From Clostridiaceae bacterium (GTDB lineage Bacteria; Bacillota; Clostridia; UMGS1883; JAAYMJ01), in assembly GCA_012521455.1 (NCBI GenBank), contig JAAYMJ010000142.1, forward strand, positions 1-10,747: a stretch of 10,747 nt of DNA, read 5' to 3'. The position numbers and the translations under genes are program-made. The stretch's first letter is position 1, and the number at the start of each line of letters is the position of its first letter. The notes below the pieces were generated by a model. The model saw nothing but the letters and a program-made list of their open reading frames with translations, made no database searches and was not told the DNA's origin. Shown in pieces: positions 1 to 7,561 of this stretch.

Positions 1-363
1 ATTGAGGAAAGAACGAAAGACAGAAACGGGCTTTGCCTGAATATCGCGCTAAACTACGGCGGGAAAAGTGAGATAACAAACGCGGTTAGAAATATCGTAA
101 AAGACGTGCAAGACGGGAAAATCAAAAGGGAGGACATTGATGAAAACCTCATTAGTACTTATCTATACACCGCGGGGCAGCCTGAACCGGATTTGATTAT
201 AAGGCCCAGCGGGGAATACAGGATTAGCAATTTCTTGCTCTGGCAGTGTGCATATTCTGAGTTTTGGTTTTCAAATGTCCTATGGCCCGATTTTTCAATG
301 AAACACTTAAAAGAGGCAATTTTGGATTATCAAAATCGCAGCAGGCGGTTTGGCGGAATTTGA
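1..363 (+). CDS. uppS: Isoprenyl (undecaprenyl diphosphate) synthase, 3' part
   Basis: This is the C-terminal half (120 codons) of a cis-prenyltransferase; the start lies off the left edge. The full-length family is about 230-250 residues. The enzyme extends farnesyl diphosphate with isopentenyl diphosphate to make undecaprenyl diphosphate, the lipid carrier of cell-wall synthesis, on the cytoplasmic face of the membrane. The reading frame is open from base 1. Visible family signatures are LNIALNYGGKSEI (visible residues 13-25), the TAGQPEPDLIIRPSGE block (about 57-72) and SNFLLWQ followed by LWPDF (77-98). Many homologs have RTSGE where this one has RPSGE; I regard that as ordinary variation. 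The protein ends in RRFGGI, a normal family C-terminus. cdsA follows after 34 bases, the usual Firmicutes order, and the two are presumably cotranscribed. Identity is secure; only the N-terminal half is unseen. Confidence 0.96.
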   Translation: MEERTKDRNGLCLNIALNYGGKSEITNAVRNIVKDVQDGKIKREDIDENLISTYLYTAGQPEPDLIIRPSGEYRISNFLLWQCAYSEFWFSNVLWPDFSMKHLKEAILDYQNRSRRFGGI

Positions 364-397
364 CAATAAATTTTAAGGACGGAGAGGAATTTGTTTT

Positions 398-1204
398 ATG
401 AAGGAAAGAGTAATTAGTGCGGGAATCGGATTGGTAATTTTGTTTATGGTTTTGTTTTCAACAAACTATATCTTAAGATTATCAGTGAGCCTGGTTACTA
501 TATTAGGCTTGGTGGAACTATACAAATCCTTTGGATTTTACAAAAATAAAGTCCTTTCCGTCCTTGCTTGTATTATGCCAACTTTGGTGATTTTTATAAA
601 TATTTTGGACCGGAAATATTTTTTGCCCGTTTTATATGTTTATGTGCTTATACTATTTGTTAGTTTAATATTGAAGTCAAAGGAAATAAGTATAAAGGAT
701 GTATCGCTGATTTTGTCGTTGACCGCGGTAATTACTTTTTTCTTTTTTTATGTGGCAATTATCCGCGACATGGAAAACGGCAGCATTTACATTTGGGCTG
801 TGTTTATAGCCGGCTGGCTTACTGACACTTTTGCCTTTTTTTCAGGCATGTTTTTTGGAAGGCACAAGCTGGCGCCGCTTGTTTCCCCCAAAAAGACCAT
901 TGAAGGCTCAATCGGGGGAATTTTAGGCTCAACTTTGGGCTTTTTGGTTTATGGGTACATAGTTGAAAATTTTATTGGCGGGATGAGCGCTAATTATTTG
1001 TATCTGGCAATCCTGGGCGTTTTCGGAAGCATTATCGCCCAAATCGGGGATTTGTCGGCTTCCGCAATGAAGCGGGAGTATGGTATAAAGGACTTTGGAA
1101 ATATCATGCCGGGTCATGGCGGCATTTTGGATAGATTTGACAGTATTATATTTGTCGCGCCTTTTGTGTATTATTTTATAACGTACTTTAATATTTTTTA
1201 TTAA
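398..1204 (+). CDS. cdsA: Phosphatidate cytidylyltransferase (CDP-diglyceride synthase)
   Basis: This 268-residue integral membrane enzyme joins phosphatidic acid and CTP to give CDP-diacylglycerol, the precursor of most bacterial phospholipids. I see about eight hydrophobic segments (the first near residues 8-27, the last near 249-267). The catalytic half is well preserved: TDTFAFFSG with D143, the SPKKT motif (163-167), and the full CdsA signature from S222 to D248, including K225-R226, K231-D232, PGHGG (238-242) and DRFD (245-248). The length is normal. The start is supported by GGAGAGG at 381-387, ten bases before the ATG. It sits 34 bases after uppS and 16 bases before dxr, in a run with no visible promoter or terminator, so it is likely part of the long upstream operon. 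An overlapping minus-strand frame at 929-1117 is a shadow. Confidence 0.97.
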   Translation: MKERVISAGIGLVILFMVLFSTNYILRLSVSLVTILGLVELYKSFGFYKNKVLSVLACIMPTLVIFINILDRKYFLPVLYVYVLILFVSLILKSKEISIKDVSLILSLTAVITFFFFYVAIIRDMENGSIYIWAVFIAGWLTDTFAFFSGMFFGRHKLAPLVSPKKTIEGSIGGILGSTLGFLVYGYIVENFIGGMSANYLYLAILGVFGSIIAQIGDLSASAMKREYGIKDFGNIMPGHGGILDRFDSIIFVAPFVYYFITYFNIFY

Positions 1205-1220
1205 TTAGGAAGGCAATACT

Positions 1221-2369
1221 ATGGCAAAAAAAATCAGCGTGCTGGGTTCTACCGGCTCAATTGGGACTCAAAGCCTTGATGTGATAGAAAAAAATAAAGA
1301 ACTTTCCCTATATGCAATTTCCGCGAACAAAAACATAAAGCTTTTGGAAGAACAGGCAAGAAAATTTTTGCCTAAACTTGTTTGCGTTTATGATAAATCG
1401 CTTTATCCAAATTTAAAGCAAAGGCTTTTTGATTTGCCCGTAAAAGTCACCTGCGGCGACGAGGGCTTGTATGAATGCGCCGCGTCTGCTGAAACCGACA
1501 TGGTATTAACCGCCCTTGTGGGGATTGCGGGGCTAAAGCCGACACTTTGGGCAATTGAGGCAAAAAAGGATATAGCCCTTTCCAACAAGGAAACACTGGT
1601 TACCGCAGGGCACATTGTAATGCAAAAAGCAAAGGAAAACAATGTCAGAATAATTCCCGTTGACAGCGAGCACAGCGCGATTTTTCAGTGCTTGGACAAA
1701 AACCAAAACGAGATAAAAAACATTATAATTACAGCCTCAGGCGGTGTGTTTTACGGTAAAACTAAAAAAGAACTTGAAAATGTGACAGTCGCAGACGCCC
1801 TAAAGCACCCGAACTGGGCAATGGGCAAAAAAATAACCATAGACTCCGCGACCCTTATGAATAAAGGCCTTGAGGTAATTGAAGCCTGCCATTTGTTTAA
1901 TGTTCCTATTGAAAAAATTAAAGTTGTAATCCACAGGCAAAGCATAATCCATTCCATGGTGGAATTCATGGACAACTCCATAATCGCCCAGCTTGGGGCG
2001 CCTGATATGAGGATACCGATTTCTTATGCTTTGTGCTACCCCAAGCGCATGAATTCCCCGGGGAATGAACTTGATATATACAGTTTAGGCAGTTTAACAT
2101 TTGAAAAACCTGATTTTGAAACCTTTCCCTGTTTAAGCCTTGCAATTTCAGCCTACAAAACTGGCGGCAGCATGCCCGCGGTTTTAAACGGCGCAAATGA
2201 AGAGGCGGTTTTAGCCTTTTTGGAAGGCAAGTGCAAATTCCTTGATATTCCAAGGTTGGTACAATGCGCTATGCAAAATCACAAAGTGGTTGTAAATCCG
2301 GCTTTGGAGGATATAATAGATAGTGACATGTTTGCCAGAGAGTGTGTCAGAAAGGAATTGGTGAAGTAA
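1221..2369 (+). CDS. dxr: 1-deoxy-D-xylulose 5-phosphate reductoisomerase
   Basis: This 382-residue cytoplasmic enzyme carries out the first committed step of the MEP (non-mevalonate) isoprenoid pathway, converting DXP to 2-C-methyl-D-erythritol 4-phosphate with NADPH. The N-terminal nucleotide-binding motif GSTGSIGTQSLDVI is at residues 9-22. SNKETLVTAG is at 121-130. The metal ligands are D148 and E150 in PVDSEHSAIF, and E218 in MNKGLE. The substrate residues S173 in SGG, H196 and K215 are present. The HRQSIIHSMVEF motif (238-249) and NGANEEA (323-329) complete the family picture. A ribosome binding site AGGAAGG lies at 1207-1213. The stop codon overlaps the rseP start by one base (TAATG), which suggests translational coupling. 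Its presence implies the organism uses the MEP route. Confidence 0.98.
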   Translation: MAKKISVLGSTGSIGTQSLDVIEKNKELSLYAISANKNIKLLEEQARKFLPKLVCVYDKSLYPNLKQRLFDLPVKVTCGDEGLYECAASAETDMVLTALVGIAGLKPTLWAIEAKKDIALSNKETLVTAGHIVMQKAKENNVRIIPVDSEHSAIFQCLDKNQNEIKNIIITASGGVFYGKTKKELENVTVADALKHPNWAMGKKITIDSATLMNKGLEVIEACHLFNVPIEKIKVVIHRQSIIHSMVEFMDNSIIAQLGAPDMRIPISYALCYPKRMNSPGNELDIYSLGSLTFEKPDFETFPCLSLAISAYKTGGSMPAVLNGANEEAVLAFLEGKCKFLDIPRLVQCAMQNHKVVVNPALEDIIDSDMFARECVRKELVK

Positions 2370-3388
2370 TGTTTTATTTGATTGCGGTTTTAGGGTTTGC
2401 ACTAATGATTTTTGTTCACGAACTGGGCCATTTCCTTGCGGCAAAGGCTGCAAATGTTAAAGTGCACGAATTTGCGATAGGCATGGGGCCTGCGCTTTTA
2501 AGATGGGGAAAAGGTGAAACAAAATACAGTATCAGGATATTCCCTTTTGGCGGGTATGTGAAGCTGGAAGGGGAAGATGAGGAGTCCGAGGACGACAGGT
2601 CCCTTTCTAAAAGGCCGCCTTTGGTCAGGATTGGCGTTATGGTGGCCGGGGCCTTCATGAATGTGTTATTGGGTTTTTTGATTTTTGTGATTTTGGCATA
2701 TTGCAGGCAGCTTGCGGTTCCTATTGTAAGCTATGTGGTTCCCAACTCCGCGGCTGAAAGCGTAGGAATCCAAGTTGGGGATGAAATAGTAAGGATTAAT
2801 GATACAGTGGTTCATACCCAGTATGATGTCCAGTTTTATTTGTCCCAAATAAAAAACGAAAACGCGACGGTTACCGTAAAGCGGGGCGGGGACTTTTTAA
2901 CTTACAGCTTGAAATTGACAAAGGATGAAAGCGGGAATTACAAAATAGGTTTCCGCGGCTCCGCTGTTGAAAGGAAATTTACAAAAATCATAAGCTGCTC
3001 GTTTTATCATTCAATTTTTATGGTAAAACTTGTGTTTGTGTCCCTATACTGGCTTATAACCGGCGTGGTGTCAGTTAGGGAAGTAAGCGGCCCTGTCGGG
3101 ATTGTGGGCGTAATCGGGCAGGTTACCGCGGCGGAACCGGATTTTTTGATTGCGCTGTTTGATGTTTTGACCCTCTTTGCCATGATTACCATAAACCTTG
3201 GGGTGTTTAACCTTTTGCCATTCCCCGCGCTAGACGGCGGGAAGGTGGTATTTGCCCTGTTTGAATTGATATTTAGAAAACCTGTAAGTGTTAAGATAGA
3301 GTCTTTAATTCACGCAATCGGGCTGATTATACTTTTGATTTTGTCCGTTTTAGTGATGATTTCAGACGTTTTTAAACTGATTTATTAG
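2369..3388 (+). CDS. rseP: Site-2 membrane metalloprotease, RseP family
   Basis: This 339-residue zinc protease of the M50B family cleaves substrates within the membrane, for example anti-sigma factors and remnant signal peptides. The first membrane segment carries HELGH (H17, E18, H21), and FPFGGYVKLEGEDE follows at 58-71. MVAGAFMN (91-98) begins the second segment. A single PDZ domain spans roughly residues 118-185. GPVGI is at 241-245, and the third zinc ligand D289 lies in the NLLPFPALDGG motif (281-291). A hydrophobic C-terminal segment runs from about 313 to 335. I chose the ATG at 2369 over an in-frame GTG at 2342: it overlaps the dxr stop by one base, and it puts the membrane segment at the extreme N-terminus as in homologs. 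The short acidic run 68-76 precedes the second segment. In Bacillota, ispG often follows this gene; here nusB does. Confidence 0.95.
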   Translation: MFYLIAVLGFALMIFVHELGHFLAAKAANVKVHEFAIGMGPALLRWGKGETKYSIRIFPFGGYVKLEGEDEESEDDRSLSKRPPLVRIGVMVAGAFMNVLLGFLIFVILAYCRQLAVPIVSYVVPNSAAESVGIQVGDEIVRINDTVVHTQYDVQFYLSQIKNENATVTVKRGGDFLTYSLKLTKDESGNYKIGFRGSAVERKFTKIISCSFYHSIFMVKLVFVSLYWLITGVVSVREVSGPVGIVGVIGQVTAAEPDFLIALFDVLTLFAMITINLGVFNLLPFPALDGGKVVFALFELIFRKPVSVKIESLIHAIGLIILLILSVLVMISDVFKLIY

Positions 3389-3398
3389 CCCACGCTTT

Positions 3399-3404
3399 GG
3401 AAGG
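3399..3404 (+). promoter_or_regulatory. Ribosome binding site deciding the nusB start
   Basis: GGAAGG ends nine bases before the ATG at 3414. It touches the ATG at 3405 directly, leaving no spacer. The downstream ATG is therefore the better start for nusB, and it gives the usual family N-terminus MSRKTAREKAF. Confidence 0.7.
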
Positions 3405-3413
3405 ATGTTGTTA

Positions 3414-3845
3414 ATGAGCAGAAAAACAGCAAGAGAAAAGGCTTTCAGGCTGATTTTTGAATACAGCGTAAACTCAAGGGATGTTGACGAAATGCTTGAG
3501 GATGACTACGAAGTTGATGAGGAAGACGACGGGGATATAAATTCCATTTTGGATAGAAATGATTTGGAATATATAACCGATGTTGTCAGGGGGACTTTTG
3601 CAAACCTTGATAAAATAGACAGCTTAATTAAAGAGTGCATTGTGGGCTGGGATTTTGACCGCCTCGCAAAGGTAACCCTCGCGGTATTGAGGCTTGCGCT
3701 TTATGAGCTATTATTCCGCGAAGATATCCCCGTAAAGGTTATAATAAACGAAGCAATAGAAATTGCGAAAAAATATCAGGGTGAAAAGGCGGCGCCCTTT
3801 ATTAACGGGGCTTTGGGGGCCGCCGCGGAAAAGGTGCGCAAATGA
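3414..3845 (+). CDS. nusB: Transcription antitermination factor NusB
   Basis: This 143-residue cytoplasmic RNA-binding protein forms a complex with NusE (ribosomal protein S10) on boxA RNA and supports antitermination of rRNA operons. The all-helical NusB fold is recognisable from MSRKTAREKAFRLIFE at the N-terminus, DFDRLAKVTLAVLRLALYEL (about 80-99), IPVKVIINEAIEIAKKY (105-121) and APFINGALGAA near the C-terminus. The length is normal. An odd feature is a very acidic segment at residues 23-41, where 13 of 19 residues are D or E; it falls in the region linking the early helices. The start at 3414 was chosen from ribosome-site spacing. The gene ends in ATGA, overlapping the next start by four bases, so the two are likely translationally coupled. 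Confidence 0.95.
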   Translation: MSRKTAREKAFRLIFEYSVNSRDVDEMLEDDYEVDEEDDGDINSILDRNDLEYITDVVRGTFANLDKIDSLIKECIVGWDFDRLAKVTLAVLRLALYELLFREDIPVKVIINEAIEIAKKYQGEKAAPFINGALGAAAEKVRK

Positions 3846-4762
3846 TTTTTTTAGGCATAGATACAAGCTGTTATACAACTTCCCTTGCGGCTTTTGACGG
3901 CGGAAAAATGATTTCAAAAAGGAAACTTCTTGAGGTAAAAAAAGGACAAAAGGGGCTAAGGCAGTCAGACGCGCTTTTTTTGCATATTAAAAATTTGCCT
4001 GATTTATACGAAGAACTAGCAAGGGAAATTGACACAAAAAAGATTGGCGCGGTAGGGGTTTCCTTTGCGCCCCGCAGGGTGGAAGGCTCGTACATGCCCG
4101 TTTTTTTGGCGGGCACAACCTTTGCTAAAGCAATAGCAACAACCCTTAATGTTCCCGTGTTTTATTTTTCCCATCAGGAAGGGCATATTGCGGCAAGCCT
4201 GTATTCAATAGACAAGCTGGATTTGCCCCGTCCTTTTGTGGCGGTGCATTTGTCAGGGGGAACCACGGAAATAATCAGGGTAAAAAACGGGTATGAGTGC
4301 GAAATTATCGGGAAAACCTTGGACATTTCCGCGGGAAGCCTGATTGACAGAATTGGTGTACAAGCAGGACTGCCATTTCCATGCGGCGCCCATATGGAAA
4401 GGCTTGTATCCCAAAACCACATTAAGCCGCCTGTTAGCGTAAAAGGCGGGGATATTAACTTTTCAGGGGCTGAAACCTATTTTAAAAAGGTTTTAAACGA
4501 TGAAAATATGGGGGAAGTTTTCCACGGCGTGTTCTTGTGCGTCGCAAAATCCCTAAAGAAGGCGCTTTTAAATGTGGCGGCGGATGAAGAAAAGATTGTC
4601 TTTGCCGGGGGAGTGGCTTCCAACAGCATTATTAAAAAATATTTAATAGATACATTTGGCGGCAGGGCTTTGTTTTCCCTTCCCGAATACGCAACGGACA
4701 ATGCCTGCGGCACGGCTTATCTTGCTTATAGTGAGTATTTTAAAAGCAATATGAAGGAATGA
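3842..4762 (+). CDS. Divergent TsaD/Kae1-like (peptidase M22 family) protein
   Basis: This 306-residue protein belongs to the ASKHA-fold Kae1/TsaD family, often annotated as O-sialoglycoprotein endopeptidase or M22 peptidase. True TsaD makes t6A on tRNA with TsaB and TsaE. Seen here: LGIDTSCYTTSLA (residues 4-16, where TsaD has a GIETSCDET-like sequence), HQEGH (H111, H115) matching the TsaD metal histidines, SGGTTEI (138-144) in place of SGGHT, D161 and D169 in LDISAGSLIDR in place of the TsaD DDAAGEAFDK block, AGGVASN (255-261), and D286 in TDNACG. The TsaD metal residues thus seem intact while the substrate loops differ, and the PGL-type loop is replaced by PRRVEGSY. It is also shorter than typical TsaD (about 335-340). 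The four-base overlap with nusB and the xseA neighbour match a paralog I recall at this locus in Clostridia. I infer a paralog rather than the housekeeping TsaD; its function is unknown. Confidence 0.85.
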   Translation: MIFLGIDTSCYTTSLAAFDGGKMISKRKLLEVKKGQKGLRQSDALFLHIKNLPDLYEELAREIDTKKIGAVGVSFAPRRVEGSYMPVFLAGTTFAKAIATTLNVPVFYFSHQEGHIAASLYSIDKLDLPRPFVAVHLSGGTTEIIRVKNGYECEIIGKTLDISAGSLIDRIGVQAGLPFPCGAHMERLVSQNHIKPPVSVKGGDINFSGAETYFKKVLNDENMGEVFHGVFLCVAKSLKKALLNVAADEEKIVFAGGVASNSIIKKYLIDTFGGRALFSLPEYATDNACGTAYLAYSEYFKSNMKE

Positions 4763-4766
4763 TTGT

Positions 4767-5987
4767 ATGGCTGAAAGAAGGATTGCGACTGTTACACAGA
4801 TTAATACATATATAAAATCCCTCCTAAATTCCAACGCAATCTTGCAGGATATTTGGGTCAGGGGGGAAATATCAAATTTCAAGCTCCACTACTCAGGGCA
4901 TATTTATATGACCCTGAAGGATGAAATGTCCACCCTTAAGACCGTTATGTTTAAATCCTATGTCCAAAACATACCTTTCCGTCCTGAAAACGGCATGAAA
5001 GTACTAGTCAGGGGCAGGATTTCGGTATTTGAAAGGGACGGGACATACCAGCTGTATGCGGAGGAAATGCAGTTAGACGGGGTCGGGGATTTGCACATTG
5101 CCTTTGAGCAGCTTAAGGAAAAGCTAAAGGCGGAAGGCCTTTTTGACCCAAAATACAAAAAGCCCATCCCCAAATACCCAAGAAGAATAGGGGTTATTAC
5201 CTCACCTACGGGGGCGGCAATCAGGGACATTTTGAACGTGTTAAACCGCAGGTATAAATGTGCTGATGTATATATATACCCTGTCCTTGTGCAGGGCGAA
5301 GGGGCCAGCGCTGAAATAAAAGAGGCCATTGAGTTTTTCAACGAAAAAAAGTATGCAGATGTCCTAATTGTCGGTCGCGGGGGCGGTTCCATTGAGGATT
5401 TGTGGGCCTTTAACGAAGAAGTAACCGCCCGGGCAATATTCGCAAGCGAAATCCCCGTCATTTCAGCGGTGGGCCATGAGACGGACTTTACCATAAGCGA
5501 CTTTGTGGCGGACCTTCGGGCGCCGACACCGTCAGCGGCGGCTGAAATGGCGGTGCCAAGCGAAGAGGAGTTAAGGGAAAGAATTAAGGCCTATGAGAGA
5601 AATATCAGGCTTTTGATGGAAAGGATACTTAAAAATAAACGCCAAAAACTTGACTTGTTAAGGAAAAGCCCAGCCCTTGTCCGATTTAAATCAAGGATTG
5701 ACGAGCGCAGGATGTTGATTGACCGGGAAGTTTTGTCCCTGACAAAAGATATGAAAAACAAATTGAATGAATACATAGAAAAACTCTCATCACTGGCTTC
5801 AAGGCTTAACGCCATAAACCCTTTGAGCGTGCTGGACAGGGGTTATTCCATAACCCAAAACGAGGAAGGCAAAACCATTAAAAATATAAGCGAGGTAAAT
5901 GTTGGCGATAATATAAAGGTGAGGCTTTCTGACGGGCATATTTTTGCCAATGTGTACGACACAAAGCCAGCTATTGACAAGGAGTGA
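4767..5987 (+). CDS. xseA: Exodeoxyribonuclease VII large subunit
   Basis: This 406-residue catalytic subunit of exonuclease VII degrades single-stranded DNA in both directions to oligonucleotides and works with several copies of XseB. Domains in order: an N-terminal OB-fold for DNA binding (about residues 21-103, with IWVRGEISNF and GHIYMTLKD), then the catalytic domain with IGVITSPTGAAIRDI (141-155), VGRGGGSIEDLW (202-213), SAVGHETDFTISDFVADLRA (233-252) and PTPSAAAE (253-260). A long coiled-coil segment covers about 265-350, and the C-terminal piece contains NPLSVLDRGYSI (351-362). The length is normal. AAGGAA at 4754-4759 lies seven bases before the ATG. The gene follows the M22-type gene by four bases and precedes xseB by five, so both exonuclease subunits are made together. 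Confidence 0.98.
   Translation: MAERRIATVTQINTYIKSLLNSNAILQDIWVRGEISNFKLHYSGHIYMTLKDEMSTLKTVMFKSYVQNIPFRPENGMKVLVRGRISVFERDGTYQLYAEEMQLDGVGDLHIAFEQLKEKLKAEGLFDPKYKKPIPKYPRRIGVITSPTGAAIRDILNVLNRRYKCADVYIYPVLVQGEGASAEIKEAIEFFNEKKYADVLIVGRGGGSIEDLWAFNEEVTARAIFASEIPVISAVGHETDFTISDFVADLRAPTPSAAAEMAVPSEEELRERIKAYERNIRLLMERILKNKRQKLDLLRKSPALVRFKSRIDERRMLIDREVLSLTKDMKNKLNEYIEKLSSLASRLNAINPLSVLDRGYSITQNEEGKTIKNISEVNVGDNIKVRLSDGHIFANVYDTKPAIDKE
5979..5984 (+). promoter_or_regulatory. Ribosome binding site deciding the xseB start
   Basis: AAGGAG sits inside the last codons of xseA and ends eight bases before a GTG at 5993. The earlier in-frame GTG at 5984 overlaps this site and could not use it. The 5993 GTG is therefore the likely start, and it gives the family-typical N-terminus MNFE. 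Confidence 0.7.
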
Positions 5988-5992
5988 TTTTT

Positions 5993-6211
5993 GTGAATTT
6001 TGAAACAAGGATTAAAAATTTAAGCGAAATTGTTGCAAAGCTTGAAAAAGGGGATTTAACCTTAGATGAAGCTATGGAACTATTTGAGGACGGCATAAAG
6101 ATTACCAAAGAGTGCACAAAAATGCTGGATGAGGCTGAACAGAAGGTTGCCCAGCTAATCAGGGAACTGGACGGTAGCGTTTCCGAAATCCCTTTTATCA
6201 GGCAAGATTAA
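5993..6211 (+). CDS. xseB: Exodeoxyribonuclease VII small subunit
   Basis: This 72-residue helical protein is the small subunit of exonuclease VII; several copies bind the XseA coiled coil and activate it. From the GTG at 5993 the product begins MNFETRIKNLSEIVAKLEKG, then GDLTLDEAMELFEDGIK and LDEAEQKVAQLI, which is the standard helix-turn-helix pattern and length of the family. The non-ATG start was chosen because AAGGAG lies eight bases upstream. It starts five bases after the xseA stop. The ispA start follows after 19 bases. Nothing unusual was seen. Confidence 0.96.
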   Translation: MNFETRIKNLSEIVAKLEKGDLTLDEAMELFEDGIKITKECTKMLDEAEQKVAQLIRELDGSVSEIPFIRQD

Positions 6212-6230
6212 CCGAAAGGTACGGTTTTTG

Positions 6231-7097
6231 ATGGATTTTATAGAAAGCTTAAGCCATAAAACTAAAATTATAAACAGATATCTTGACAGCCTTTTGACTT
6301 TTGATAACCTGCCTCAAAACACCATCTTTGAGGCCATGCGTTACAGTGTGAAGGCAGGGGGTAAAAGGATACGGCCTGTATTGGCGCTGTCAGTGTCAGA
6401 AGCCTTTGGCAGGCATGATTTTGAGGGGCTTTTGCCCTATGCGGCGGCAATTGAGCTGATTCATACTTATTCTTTAATCCATGATGATTTGCCCTGCATG
6501 GACAATGATGATTTGAGAAGGGGAAAGCCCACAAGCCACAAGGTTTTTGGCGAGGCAATCGCGGTGCTTGCAGGGGACGCCCTTTTGAATTACGCCTTTG
6601 AAACCATCGCCAATACTGACGATGACCCAAGCATGAAAGCAAAAATGCTAAAAGTGATATCAAGGGCTTCAGGGATTTTTGGAATGATTGGCGGGCAGGT
6701 TGTGGACATTGAGTCGGAGGGCAAAAAAATTGACAAGGAAAGGCTTTTGTACCTTCACAACCACAAAACCGGCGAGCTTATCAGGGCGTCGGTTTCAATC
6801 GGTGCAATTTATGCCGGAAAGGACGAAAACATTATGTCGGCTTTTTCAAAATCCTTGGGCCTTGCGTTTCAGATTAAGGATGATATACTGGATGTTGAGG
6901 GAAATTGCGAAAAATTAGGAAAAAAAACAAGGAAGGATGGGGAAAAATCCACCTTTGTGACCCTTTTTGGTTTGGATGTGGCAAAAGAAATGCTAAAAGA
7001 AGAGACAAATAAAGCTGTGCTTGCGCTGGAAAAAGTTTGTGCTGATACCACCTTTTTAAAAGATTTGGCGTATTATTTACTTGATAGGCAAAGTTAG
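6231..7097 (+). CDS. ispA: Polyprenyl synthetase, probable farnesyl diphosphate synthase
   Basis: This 288-residue all-helical trans-prenyltransferase condenses isopentenyl diphosphate with dimethylallyl and geranyl diphosphate to form farnesyl diphosphate in the cytoplasm. GGKRIRPVL is at residues 43-51. The first Asp-rich motif is DDLPCMD (85-91), with the two-residue insertion typical of bacterial type II farnesyl synthases. The second is DDILD (217-221). Y80, five residues before the first motif, matches the E. coli IspA pattern SLIHDDLP and favours a C15 product, although chain length cannot be proved from sequence. HNHKTGEL is at 176-183. I prefer the ATG at 6231 over the adjacent TTG at 6228; GAAAGG lies at 6214-6219. 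Its product would feed the UppS encoded at the left edge. In many Firmicutes dxs follows ispA or a YuiD-like gene; dxs is absent here. Confidence 0.95.
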   Translation: MDFIESLSHKTKIINRYLDSLLTFDNLPQNTIFEAMRYSVKAGGKRIRPVLALSVSEAFGRHDFEGLLPYAAAIELIHTYSLIHDDLPCMDNDDLRRGKPTSHKVFGEAIAVLAGDALLNYAFETIANTDDDPSMKAKMLKVISRASGIFGMIGGQVVDIESEGKKIDKERLLYLHNHKTGELIRASVSIGAIYAGKDENIMSAFSKSLGLAFQIKDDILDVEGNCEKLGKKTRKDGEKSTFVTLFGLDVAKEMLKEETNKAVLALEKVCADTTFLKDLAYYLLDRQS

Positions 7098-7105
7098 GGA
7101 GGATT

Positions 7106-7561
7106 ATGGTGAACTTTTTTATAGACATATCAAAAAACAAAGTTGTGGGCATAGTTGTTTTAGCATGGGCGGTTGCCCAAATCCTTAAGGTTATTATTGC
7201 CCTTATTGAGGAAAAAAGGATTGATTTTACGCGCCTTGTAGGGTCGGGCGGCATGCCGAGTTCTCATTCATCCTTCGTAACTAGCCTGGCCACTGCCGTA
7301 GGAAGGATTAAAGGCTTTGAAAGCGTTGATTTTGCTATTACCGCGGTGCTTGCTTTGGTGGTAATGTATGACGCGGCAGGCGTGAGAAGGTCTGCCGGTG
7401 AGCAGGCAAAAATTTTAAATAAAATCGCGGAATATTTGGATAACCCCACTGATGATGAGCAGTTTATGGAAAAGAAATTAAAAGAGCTTGTCGGACACAG
7501 CCCCTTTGAAGTGTTCATGGGGGCTTTGCTTGGCATTGCGATTGCAGTTTTGTTTACATAA
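7106..7561 (+). CDS. YuiD-like divergent PAP2 family membrane protein (DUF212)
   Basis: This 151-residue protein matches the divergent PAP2 family (PF02681, B. subtilis YuiD type). Seen motifs are GGMPSSHS (48-55), resembling PAP2 motif 2, YDAAGVRRSAGEQA (88-101) and LVGHSPFEVFMGALLG (128-143). Hydrophobic segments lie near residues 12-34, 75-90 and 132-150. PAP2 enzymes remove phosphates from lipid phosphates, but the classical motif 3 (SRxxxxxHxxxD) is not present in standard form, so activity is uncertain. The gene starts eight bases after ispA and shares its lipid-carrier setting, which makes a role on a polyprenyl or other lipid phosphate an attractive but unproven idea. The start is slightly uncertain: AGGGAGG at 7096-7102 is three bases from the ATG at 7106 and six from a GTG at 7109. 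Confidence 0.88.
   Translation: MVNFFIDISKNKVVGIVVLAWAVAQILKVIIALIEEKRIDFTRLVGSGGMPSSHSSFVTSLATAVGRIKGFESVDFAITAVLALVVMYDAAGVRRSAGEQAKILNKIAEYLDNPTDDEQFMEKKLKELVGHSPFEVFMGALLGIAIAVLFT

Noticed and set aside
2342..2368. Upstream GTG start for rseP
   Set aside because: It would add nine residues before the first membrane segment and overlap dxr by 28 bases. The ATG at 2369 fits both the family N-terminus and the TAATG junction better.
4958..5494. 178-codon open frame on the minus strand
   Set aside because: It lies entirely inside xseA, which has full family motifs on the + strand. The minus product is serine/proline-rich with no recognisable domain, typical of a shadow frame.
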